Shown here: positions 36,978 through 47,549 of the stretch, piece by piece
How the letters are laid out: every line of letters starts with the position of its first letter
How positions within the stretch are numbered: the first letter of the stretch is position 1
NCBI RefSeq assembly: GCF_032854445.1
Contig: NC_088302.1
Coordinates: 56,772,237-56,836,236, forward strand
Direction of reading: 5' to 3'
Source of the DNA: Liolophura sinensis
Lineage: Eukaryota; Mollusca; Polyplacophora; Chitonida; Chitonidae
DNA length: 64,000 bases
Notes under the pieces: model-generated
Seen by the model: only the letters and a program-made list of their open reading frames with translations
Databases searched by the model: none
Told to the model about the DNA's origin: nothing
Program-made: the position numbers and the translations under genes

Positions 36978-37025
36978 CAGATTCAATTCCCGTCTCTTCT
37001 AGAACTTCTCTTTTCGCAGTTTCCG
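36978..37025 (-). CDS. NUDT6: NUDT6 Nudix-box exon (48 nt)
   Basis: This micro-exon encodes (A)ETAKREVLEETGIES(G/D). It supplies the second half of the Nudix box (T-A-x-R-E-V-x-E-E-x-G), whose glutamates bind the catalytic metal; vertebrate NUDT6 has the closely similar DTAVREVFEETGIKS. The acceptor is TTGTTATTGCAG (ending 37026) and the donor TCTG|GTGAGT (36977 downward). Phase 1 on both sides gives an uninterrupted TGIES-D-FQSVLAFRQQH join with the terminal exon. The first half of the box (GG...E) must be in an upstream exon, which I did not find at 37026-64000. Confidence 0.93.
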
Positions 37026-37029
37026 CTGC

Positions 37030-37350
37030 AATAACAATGAAAGATGCCGTGAAAAATTGTCGATACTGAGCAATATCTTAAAATAAAAATAATAAAAATC
37101 GTGGAATTGTTGTTTTGTGAATTGAACAATGAAAAAACATTTGGCAAAAGAAAAAACCCGAAGAAATCAGCAGATCAAAATAGAATAGGTATATACCGAG
37201 TTTGAAGATGAATTTGCCTGAGATCATACAAAATCTAGCAATTATCCAGTTTACAGCTGCATGAGTTATCACTGTCAGATTATAACATCAAGTGCCCAAG
37301 CCCGAGGTACAACAGTGGTTATATAGGTGTCTGGCCCCGGGATCTCGAAG
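37030..37350. other. NUDT6 upstream intron, AT-rich
   Basis: No exon could be supported between the Nudix-box exon and the 30-bp array. Confidence 0.45.
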
Positions 37351-37353
37351 CGT

Positions 37354-39282
37354 AAGTCTGAGGTAATAACCAGAAAGTGGCACAAGTCTGAGGTAGTAAA
37401 CATAAAGTGGTACAAGTCTGGGGTAATAACCAAAAAGTGGTACAAGTCTGAGGTAATAACCAGAAAGTGGCACAAGTCTGAGGTAGTAAACATAAAGTGG
37501 CACAAGTCTGGGGTAATAACTATAAAGTGGCACAAGTCTGGGGTAATAACCAGAAAGTGGTACAAGTCTGAGGTAATAACCAGAAAGTGGCACAAGTCTG
37601 GGGTAATAACCAGAAAGTGGCACAAGTCTGAGGTAGTAAACATAAAGTGGCACAAGTCTGAGGTAATAACCAGAAAGTGGCACAAGTCTGAGGTAATAAC
37701 CAGAAAGTGGCACAAGTCTGAGGTAGTAAACATACAGTGGTATAAGTCTGGGGTAATAACCAGAAAGTGGCACAAGTCTGAGGTAGTAAACATAAAGTGG
37801 CACAAGTCTGGGGTAATAACCATAAAGTGGTACAAGTCTGAGGTAATAACCAGAAAGTGGCACAAGTCTGAGGTAATAACCAGAAAGTGGCACAAGTCTG
37901 AGGTAATAACCAGAAAGTGGCACAAGTCTGGGGTAATAACCAGAAAGTGGTACAAGTCTGAGGTAATAACCAGAAAGTGGCACAAGTCTGGGGTAATAAC
38001 CAGAAAGTGGCACAAGTCTGAGGTAATAACCAGAAAGTGGCACAAGTCTGAGGTAATAACCAGAAAGTGGCACAAGTCTGAGGTAGTAAACATAAAGTGG
38101 TACAAGTCTGGGGTAATAACCATAAAGTGGCACAAGTCTGGGGTAATAACCATAAAGTGGTACAAGTCTGAGGTAATAACCAGAAAGTGGCACAAGTCTG
38201 AGGTAATAACCAGAAAGTGGCACAAGTCTGAGGTAGTAAACATAAAGTGGCACAAGTGTCTGAGGTAGTAAACATAAAGTGGTACAAGTCTGGGGTAATA
38301 ACCATAAAGTGGTACAAGTCTGAGGTAATAAACATAAAGTGGCACAAGTCTGAGAGAGTAAACATAAAGTGGTACAAGTCTGGGGTAATAACCATAAAGT
38401 GGTACAAGTCTGGGGTAATAACCAGAAAGTGGCACAAGTCTGAGGTAATAACCAGAAAGTGGCACAAGTCTGAGGTAGTAAACATAAAGTAGTACAAGTC
38501 TGGGGTAATAACCAGAAAGTGGTACAAGTCTGAGGTAATAACCATAAAGTGGCACAAGTCTGAGGTAATAACCAGAAAGTGGCACAAGTCTGGGGTAATA
38601 ACCAGAAAGTGGTACAAGTCTGAGGTAATAACCAGAAAGTGGTACAAGTCTGGGGTAATAACCAGAAAGTGGCACAAGTCTGAGGTAATAACCAGAAAGT
38701 GGCACAAGTCTGGGGTAATAACCAGAAAGTGGCACAAGTCTGAGGTAGTAAACATAAAGTGGTACAAGTCTGGGGTAATAACCATAAAGTGGCACAAGTC
38801 TGAGAGAGTAAACATAAAGTGGTACAAGTCTGGGGTAATAACCAGAAAGTGGCACAAGTCTGAGGTAATAACCAGAAAGTGGCACAAGTCTGAGGTAATA
38901 AACATAAAGTGGTACAAGTCTGGGGTAATAACCAAAAAGTGGTACAAGTCTGAGGTAATAACCAGAAAGTGGCACAAGTCTGAGGTAATAACCAGAAAGT
39001 GGCACAAGTCTGAGGTAGTAAACATAAAGTGGCACAAGTCTGAGGTAGTAAACATAAAGTGGTACAAGTCTGGGGTAATAACAATAAAGTGGTACAAGTC
39101 TGAGGTAATAACCATAAAGTGGCACAAGTCTGAGAGAGTAAACATAAAGTGGTACAAGTCTGGGGTAATAACCATAAAGTGGTACAAGTCTGAGGTAATA
39201 ACCAGAAAGTGGCACAAGTCTGAGGTAGTGAACATAAAGTGGCACTAGTCTGAGGTCATAAACATAAAGTGGCACAAGTCAA
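37354..39282. repeat. 30-bp minisatellite, about 64 copies
   Basis: The unit is AGTCTGAGGTAATAACCAGA AAGTGGCACA; a second common form has AGGTAGTAAACATAAAGTGG TAC. The array is highly homogeneous. All three - strand frames and one + frame are stop-free for long stretches (up to 666 codons on -, 313 on +). A 2-bp insertion (CACAAGTGTCTGAGG) at about 38257 shifts the phase. It most likely lies in a NUDT6 intron or just upstream of known exons. Confidence 0.97.
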
Positions 39283-39331
39283 ATTGTGTTAAAGTGTGGT
39301 TACATACGGGCATTCATAAGACGAATCAGAG

Positions 39332-39580
39332 TGAGTGAGTGCTTGGGGTTTAACGTCGTACTTGACAATTTTTCAGTAATATGAAGAAGAAGGAATCCTT
39401 AGGGTGTATGTAATGTGCCTCCTTGTTGCAGGACGTATTTCCACCGCTCTTTTATCTAGTGCTGCTTCATTGAGACGACTTAACGAATGCAAGTAAGCCG
39501 CCTTGTCAAAGCCATTATACGGATACGGGTCAACCAGTCGTTGCACTATCCCCTTCATGCTATCACGAATCGGAAGTTGA
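39332..39580 (-). mobile_element. Second SINE-like repeat family, body fragment
   Basis: GAGTGAGTGCTTGGGGTTTA, ACGTCGTACTTGACAATTTT, CAGTAATATGAAG and AATGTGCCTCCTTGTTGCAG form a sequence that I know as a common dispersed repeat in bivalve and gastropod genomes. Orientation is inferred from the related head at 52580-52690. The 99-codon - frame over it is not a gene. Confidence 0.5.
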
Positions 39581-39729
39581 ATGAATAAGATTTTATTACT
39601 CTGGATAACAGTCTGTCTGCGACAGTCCTGACACCTTTCACGAGCCACTGGACTGATCCTATACTGATTCATTCTTAGGGTCTGAGAAACGCCTGAGACT
39701 TGTCAGTTGGACTTAATATGTTACTTACT

Positions 39730-39770
39730 GTCTTGAAAAAAAAAAACAAAAAAAAAAAAACAAAACAAAA
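39730..39770. repeat. A-rich low-complexity run
   Basis: Runs of 10-12 A separated by single C. Confidence 0.9.
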
Positions 39771-41300
39771 GAGATACCCCAGGTATTGAAGTCAATGGGC
39801 TTCACAAATGTACAGCAGAAAGAAATGTTTGAGTTCATACATGTACCCAGCGGAGCACAATTAAGGAAATCAACAATGATTAGTACTGTCCAAAAATAAT
39901 CGGTTGAACTTACCTTTTGTCTGGGTTATGGTAGAATGTGTTGTGTTACTACAGGAGATTATTCTGCGATAGCAACTGATTATTTTGCTAAATATAACAC
40001 ACATACTCTATCAATTAAACATAAAGATTGCATTAGACTAACAGGAAATTGTGTGGAATAAATATGACCAGTATGGTACAATACCAGAATACATTCTAAC
40101 CTCACTCAGGAACAGACTTTCTGTTCAAAGTAACAAATTATTTTTAGAGTGTAGTTACGCAGAAATATAGACAAATATGTTTATGTCAATATCCAACGTT
40201 CTTTTGTTTAACACAGATATATGGTCATGGTGGTTACTGTCCGGGAATATCAGAAGTTGTTATCCATTATGATTCTACTGTGTGTCATAAGATTGTGTGA
40301 TTAGCTTTACTCCTTCTGATGACCAGGGAGAGGGGTGAGTGTGGTGGTGGGGCGGAGTCTCGATAATTTGTGGGTTAGTGCTAAACTAAACACATAAATG
40401 GTTATCCACATTCCTCAGAGTAACGCACTGACAACACCGGCGATAAACTGCCAGTTAGCCAGGTTTTCTTACTCAGGGCTCTGTTTGTTCTAGCCTACGT
40501 GTGTAGCTTAAGTCATTCATGTTCTCCTCTACTCAGTCAGGGCAATGATAAAATTTGCCGGGCGACCCAGGGCGAGCGAAGTATGCCCCATAAAGAACAC
40601 ACCGGTTCATTCACAAAGACAAGACACCTACATACCGCCATAACGGTCATTTAACCTTAGCAGGTTAAAGCGCATCTGGAAGTATCATACAGAACTGTTA
40701 AAACTGTGTGGCAAATAGGCACATCCATTAAGTGGCACGTAAAGCCGCGCGTTTAAGACCGATTCACCATTTAAACGTTAGATAACAGTTGATGTGCGTG
40801 TACATACAACTGTCGATAAACAAGTATTAGAAAAGGAGCCCGTTGTTAGATTCCATAAAATATTAAAACTTCGCACAAGTGTTTCGGCTATAACGCTTTT
40901 CTATCGTCCTCGTATAAGGGCAAATTATCCATCCCTGACGCTGTTCATACCAACATGACAACCACCAAGATAAGCCACTTTACACATAGGTCTATTTATC
41001 GAGTGGTAGCTGTCATCGTTGTCGAAGGTTGGAAACCGCAGATGACTCACAACCAGCAAATAGCGGAATATTAAGTAAGCTGGACATCGAGTCTGTAACA
41101 TGTTTATGATTAGCTATATACGGTTTAACGTCAGACTGGTAGTATTTCGGTCATAGCCGGGCGTGAACATGTCAGAACCAGAAGCAGTTATGGCTTTCGA
41201 CAGAAGATTTTCAACGGACAAAATCTTAAATAAAAGGAAAGAAAAACACTTTTAAAATTACAAACACATACATCATTTGTAATTTGAAAATGAAATTAAA
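39771..41300. other. Unique sequence, no gene recognised
   Basis: At about 40870-40915 (+) TTCGCACAAGTGTTTCGGCT ATAACGC is another degenerate hammerhead-like or Penelope-type end motif on the - strand. Nothing else. Confidence 0.4.
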
Positions 41301-41430
41301 TATAATTTGCCAAATATCCTGAAGGGTCCACAAGTCTTAGGTTACACCTATACAGCAGGCATAGACAGCCGAGACCCTCCTCATTTCACCCCATGGGGAG
41401 AGACGCCACTGGGACAGTGTGTTACCAAAC

Positions 41431-41884
41431 AGGACACAGACCCCCATTACAACTTCCGTTTTTCAGTAGGGACGATTGTAGTTCTGTGTATTTTAGGGTG
41501 TAAAGTCTTTTTTTGCTGCCAGCCTGCCGTTTTTGGTGTACAAGTGCATGCTTGGTATCAAAATGATGGAAATTGTCTAATCTTTGGGCAGGTATGAGTT
41601 TTAATGGTGAAAGTTTGAAATTCTGGGCGAGAGGACACAAGGAGACAGGTGGTGATGAGGCTGCGAGTGACGTCCCCTTGGCGTTGCTAGGCACCCCTCC
41701 CAGCTGCCGGCATGTAAAGGTCCAGATTTTGACGGTCAACCTATGTCAAGATTTTTACAGCTTCTTTCTCTCAGGCTGGGCCAGGTATGCACCAAAGCTT
41801 ATTGGCCTCGGAATGTTTGGGACTGAGCTACAGCGCTAAACGTTAACATTGTCGCTTATGGAAAACTAATGGGGGTCTGTGGCC
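41431..41884. repeat. 454-bp direct repeat, left copy, with terminal inverted repeats
   Basis: This is nearly identical to 44336-44789: I see only two compensating 1-nt indels in homopolymers and no substitution. The unit begins (A)GGACACAGACCCCCATTA and ends TAATGGGGGTCTGTGGCC, so its ends form an 18-bp inverted repeat with one mismatch. The 105-codon frames inside are the same in both copies and not recognisable. Confidence 0.95.
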
Positions 41885-44335
41885 TGATCTGTCCACTTGT
41901 GCCAAAACATGTAATATGTCACTGTGTGCTCAGATTTCGCAGCAGCCTGATAATATTTGGTGGGTACATCTGCGATGTGGTTTGCATTGACATGGAACTT
42001 GATTGAGCAGTTTTAAAGCTTTTTAATTCTATATTTTCCCCACATATCCATTTTGTCTAAAAATCGGCTAAAACGCTCTGTGGTCAAGGGTAGTACAGGA
42101 GTATAAACAGACTGGAACAAACACAGACAATGTTTCATTGTTCCTGGTTTTTAAAATGTCTCTTTTGGGGCTGACATTTGATAAATAATGCAAAATTTGA
42201 GTGCTGCGAGTGAAATTGGAGTATGTGGCTGATAGATAGGGTGGTGTGATTAAGGATGGTCAATAAGGCCTTGCATCACATATAAGGGCCCAGCCTCACA
42301 CAGGTCGATAAAAACACATCAGCAGATTAATTTACTTGGCTAGAGTAGTAGAGAGGGCCAGTGTGCATTTAATTTACAAACCAAGTCAGGTTCCTCCCAT
42401 GTGTGCCACCACACACTAGGTAAATGTGCTTCAAATCATCCTGCAGGTCACAAAACATTAAAAACAGGCATCTCTGCTGGAACACTGTCTGCTGTTTTGG
42501 GCATAGACTTGAAGTGGACAAGGTAAATTTTCCTCTTTAAACTTAAAAATAAACCACTGTAGGCATGTAGTTTTCATTGCATGTGTATATTCATTCCTCT
42601 GACAAGTTACATGTGCACTCACACAGTATGTGTGGCGTTGGAACAAAAATGATCAATTTCAAGTTTCTAGCATTACATGTGAGTGTGATCTGTTGGAATA
42701 TTGCCCTTGTGAAAATGAGTCTCTGCCCCACCAGGTGTCTGTTTTTCCACCAGAACATAGTACGCTGTTCCTGCGACATCTCAAGGAGTTTTTGTTTTAG
42801 TATCTGGCCCAGTGTGGCATCCACCTCCCTGGGCAACTGGGATTTTTTTTATGTTTCCAATGTCCTCACACACAAGTTAGAAATTAGACAGCTACATATG
42901 TCTTTCACATCCTAGTTTAATACCTATTGAGCTTTTGTCTTGGTTTCCCTCTTTAGATCTTGTCTCCCAAACATGGCGTCAGTGAACTTTGCCTGGTTTA
43001 TGCATATATTGAACTGGGATCTACCTAGGTGAGTGGGGTCTGCTAGCCGTTCAGCTTCCTCAAAGGCCTGACCATTCGGATGCAGTCTTCCACTCCCTTG
43101 GCCGACCTAGAATCCCCGTCATTGGTCCGGTACTACACCATGACACATACCCCTCCAGCCCCCCCCCCCCCCCCCCCCCCCCCAACCGGGGAAACGTCAG
43201 AGGTTTCTCATATATGTACGGACAGTTTGAATGTCCATTCCTCATGCCCACCCAGGAACACCCAGTGTGGAACCTGATTACGGATGTAATTTCTCACTGA
43301 TTATTTGAGGATTTCTGTGTTGTTACAGGTTAAAAAGTATAGCTTTTCCCCTCTTCTTGGGTCCCTTCAACATGTCTTGGGAGGGTTGCCTTGCTGACTG
43401 TCTGAATGACCAATGTGCATGTACTGTGTGGCTTTATTTTTGTAAGTGGCAAATTCATATTTCTCCCCTCTACTTATCTCTTGTAGATGCCAGTGTCACA
43501 CTTTGGTGTTTGTTATGTGGAAAGTACTAATTTAGTCTGAGGCAACAACACAGGTGGTGGGATTCTTTTGCACTGTGAGTTGAGGTAAGCCAGCCAACCA
43601 ATGGCAGCCATGGGGGAGACGGGAAAGGGGGGTAGTGGGGGGGGGGGGAGTGGGTGATCTTTTAAAGGGTTTTATCATGTGAATCACTATGTAAAAGGGA
43701 TACTAGTCTTTTCTTTAGCCCTATCCATGGAAACTCTGCCTATGAGCATTTCTATATCAATTTGGATGCATATGTTTACTTTGATGGTGATCAAAATGTA
43801 CTTTTCTGGAATTTTGAAACTCCGCTTTGCTACCCACCTGTATCACTTTAAGTCAAATTTTGCACAAAGTTGCTAAAAGGTATGTCCTATATTTTGTAAG
43901 TGAATTGTCAGATAAATTACCTGTCTTTTGGTATATATTTTGACACTTTTGGCTTTTAAGTATTTTCTTAACACTGCTGTAAACAAGAAAATCTACTTGA
44001 AAATCCATAATTTTCTAAATGTTTGTCAATGGAAAATGTAAAATACTTTGTCATTGGAATTTTTTTATTTTTCTTGCAGATATACATACCAGCTTTCCAA
44101 AACATTTGACCTGGTTAAGATATTTTGAACGGTATGTGCACTACAGAGCTTTGAACTTCGTGCTTGAGGACGGACAAACAGACACATTTCCAAGATAGGG
44201 GTACCCCAAGTTAAATTCCTCCTACTCAAAAGTTTTTGCATGTATCAAGCTGTAACTTTATGTGTGAGGTTTAGAGGTAGTAAGCATTATGTGGTGCAAA
44301 AATTATTGATTTTAAAAAAAGTTGGCTGGTGTGAT
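41885..44335. mobile_element. 2.45-kb region between the 454-bp repeats, possible non-autonomous element
   Basis: With its two flanking 454-bp repeats this makes a 3,359-bp unit. The sequence outside is CCAAACA on the left and AACACAC on the right, sharing a 3-4-bp AAC(A) that could be a target-site duplication. I recognise no reverse transcriptase, integrase or transposase. It contains a C-run (about 43159-43183) and a G-run (about 43640). The layout resembles an LTR element, but the repeats do not start TG or end CA and I see no primer-binding site or polypurine tract. Confidence 0.4.
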
Positions 44336-44789
44336 AGGACACAGACCCCCATTACAACTTCCGTTTTTCAGTAGGGACGATTGTAGTTCTGTGTATTTTA
44401 GGGTGTAAGTCTTTTTTTGCTGCCAGCCTGCCGTTTTTGGTGTACAAGTGCATGCTTGGTATCAAAATGATGGAAATTGTCTAATCTTTGGGCAGGTATG
44501 AGTTTTAATGGTGAAAGTTTGAAATTCTGGGCGAGAGGACACAAGGAGACAGGTGGTGATGAGGCTGCGAGTGACGTCCCCTTGGCGTTGCTAGGCACCC
44601 CTCCCAGCTGCCGGCATGTAAAGGTCCAGATTTTGACGGTCAACCTATGTCAAGATTTTTTACAGCTTCTTTCTCTCAGGCTGGGCCAGGTATGCACCAA
44701 AGCTTATTGGCCTCGGAATGTTTGGGACTGAGCTACAGCGCTAAACGTTAACATTGTCGCTTATGGAAAACTAATGGGGGTCTGTGGCC
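44336..44789. repeat. 454-bp direct repeat, right copy
   Basis: Same orientation and same length as 41431-41884, with the same 18-bp terminal inverted repeats. The left-side neighbour is TGTGAT and the right-side neighbour AACACACAAG, different from the other copy, so the repeat ends are sharply defined. Confidence 0.95.
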
Positions 44790-46980
44790 AACACACAAGA
44801 CGACAAATCTCCCACACAGCTACTTTTCTAATGGACACCTTGGTGCAGATCTCCCGCCATCATTACTATAACTTTCTTGACTTTTCATTACCATTTCACG
44901 TTCTGAACTTGCCGTGCCTGGAATCGAACTGCCGCCAAACTGAGAAGCGCATACCTGATTTTATATTAAAACGTAGAGTTGTTGTGGAAAGTGTTACAGG
45001 TTACGAGAGCCCTGAAGCACAATTTACACAACTCCATGTCAAACATGAAAGGAAATGCCATGATACGGTTTGTTGGCATGTACATGTACATCAAAAGATA
45101 AGCTCATGTGTATAATGGGTAGAGCCGTGTGAGAGACGACCGTCCGTGTGAGGTGAGTTAAGCCGCAGGCACGTACACTATCGCCCCTGATCATCATCGC
45201 TGATCATGACCCTGGTTTGTACTCGGTTAGTACTAGTGATAACAACATCACAAGATATGCAAAAGGTGGATGTTAGCACAACAAGCCCATAACTAAAGGA
45301 AGTGAAATAAAAAATAATCCCCGGTTTCCCTTTTTAAATTCCAATTTTGTCTCTGTTGTTGTATGTTTTTCTTCTTGTTATGTTTATCTTAATATCAACA
45401 TAAAAAAATGCAGATACCATCATAAAAAATACCCCTGCATTGTATTTTCGGTCATTAACATAAAGACAACACAAAATGCTGCAAAAAAGCCTTTTCGTTT
45501 GGTAGAGAGGAAATCTTGGTGCAGGTCTGCCGCCACCCACGGAATGAATCAGTTCCGGACACCCAGACCGCTCAACAGTAGCCTAAGGCCATCCACTAGG
45601 GGCCACTTTTGATCCTTTGTGAGACTGGTAGCTGAGTATATACAAACTAAAACTCCGCCCCAGTGTTGCCAACATACAATACTTAAAACTACACATAAAA
45701 TTCATCAAAGCTAGTTATTTGAGAGTCCCACCGAGATTGTACACCGCAAAGGTCGGGCTAGTCTGGCGCTAGGCGCACAATAGAGGGCCAGAAACTTTTA
45801 CCTGTGCCTACTTCAAAGACACTACACCTGTAAATTGGAACTCTTGTAGCGCTTTTATTCGCAGCATGTTCCTTTCAGTACACGTCAAATAGCCTGGGTC
45901 AAGGGAGCCGGTTTCAGGGCTACATTATCCACTTAATTGCTAAGAAAAGGAAGAGAGCGTGCCTCATTATGAGTTTGGGACGGGCCTCTACACAAGCCCG
46001 AATCCCTCTTCATTAAGGCTCATAACACAGGCAGCCCATGTACGGAGAGGGGCGAATCAGAATCAGCGCGCCGCTAACCCCACATCCGCAGCGACAAAGG
46101 GACAGATAGCAATACATATCAGGGTGTTAATTGGTACATATCGCCCCCGGCTTACCACACAGGTACTTGATGCTTTAAATATCTCAGACGACACCAAAGA
46201 TTACTCTTTGCGTATATCATATTTTAGTAAACATATAAAGCATAGAAATGTATATAACTAAATTTGTTAGAAACGCTCGCGCTCACAATCTTGCAAAGCT
46301 CAGAAACCTCCACTTTTCATGGTGTTCCGTTTGCAGAAAAAGGCCTGGCTGTATGCCACTTAGATTATAAATCTGTATGTATATTGAAAATATTTATGTC
46401 TAGAAAGAAATAAATTAACTAGTTTAACGAGTTAACTATCTATTTCACTACTCCATCGGCCTATATACAAATAACTTCCTCAAAAAATTACACTCCACCG
46501 TAACTTTTTTTGGAAAAGCTTGGTGAATTGAAGGTTGATTTTCCAAATTGTTTCAGTCAGCCATATTACCACACTTCTACATCTCGCTTTCTCATCCATG
46601 AGAACAAGAGCATAGCCCTGCGTATAGGAGATATGTTATATTTTGTCAGGCCATTCTCCACGTTCCACTGCTCTGAACTTATCCTAGGCCTAACTATGGG
46701 AACAATTCCCGAGACTTTTTCAGACCCGCAATACGAAACTCCGACTGAATGTGAAAAAATGTACATAGAACAGAACGTATGTAAAACTGTAACTAGCTCC
46801 TCAGTGAAAAGCTCCTCCGTTTCGCAGGTTTCAACCAGTGAGCTGTTATAAAAGGTAGCATCATCCTTTACAGATATACAACAGAAGGTTATTTCCTTCA
46901 CATTGAATAATACAACACTACTCTCACATCCACATATATAATTACACATGTAGAGCATCAAAGTGACACCACAGAATATT
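44790..46980. other. Unique sequence, no gene recognised
   Basis: The frames at 44774-45115, 45959-46261 and 46510-46851 (+) show no domain and no repeat. They are left unassigned. Confidence 0.4.
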
Positions 46981-46984
46981 CACA

Positions 46985-47545
46985 AATGCAGAACTATACC
47001 TTTACCGTACTATGATAACAGAGCTATACCTTTAGATTGCAGCTTCCAGACGGATTGATACCATTAGAATAATATTCACATAGAATTATTCCTTTAGAAT
47101 AATATCTACATAGAATTACACATTTAGAATATTATCCACACAGAGTTATACCTATAGAATAATATCTACATAGAATTATAACTTTAGAATATTATCCACA
47201 CAGAGTTATACCTATAGAATAATATCTACATAGAATTATAACTTTAGAATATTATTCACACAGCATTATACCTTTAGAATATTATCCACATAGAATTATA
47301 GCTTTGGAATATTATCCACATAGAATTATAACTTTAGAATATTATTCACACAGCATTATACCTTTAGAATATTATCCACATAGAATTATAGTTTTGGAAT
47401 ATTATAAAATAACACATTTAGAATAATTTCCACACGGAATTATACATTTAGAGTAATATCCACACGGAATTATACATTTAGAGTAATATTCACATATAAC
47501 TATACTTTTAGACTAATAACCACATGGAATTATACCTATAGAATA
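46985..47545. repeat. 30-bp AT-rich tandem repeat, about 18 copies
   Basis: The unit is TTAGAATATTATCCACATAG AATTATACCT, with two alternating forms (AATAATATCTACATAG and AATATTATCCACACAG). Confidence 0.93.
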
Positions 47546-47549
47546 TTAT

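Noticed and set aside
37195-37225. Mini-exon between CTCAG and GTATAT on the - strand, just upstream of the Nudix-box exon
   Set aside because: The phase fits, but it encodes KFIFKL instead of the required GG...PGED-type sequence.
37275-39275. 666-codon and 598-codon - strand frames
   Set aside because: They lie entirely in the 30-bp array, alternate between phases and have no non-repeat coding flank.
42728-42760. - strand TPGG string as the missing NUDT6 FPGG exon
   Set aside because: No W/K-F before it, no acidic stretch or donor after it, and it sits inside the probable mobile unit.
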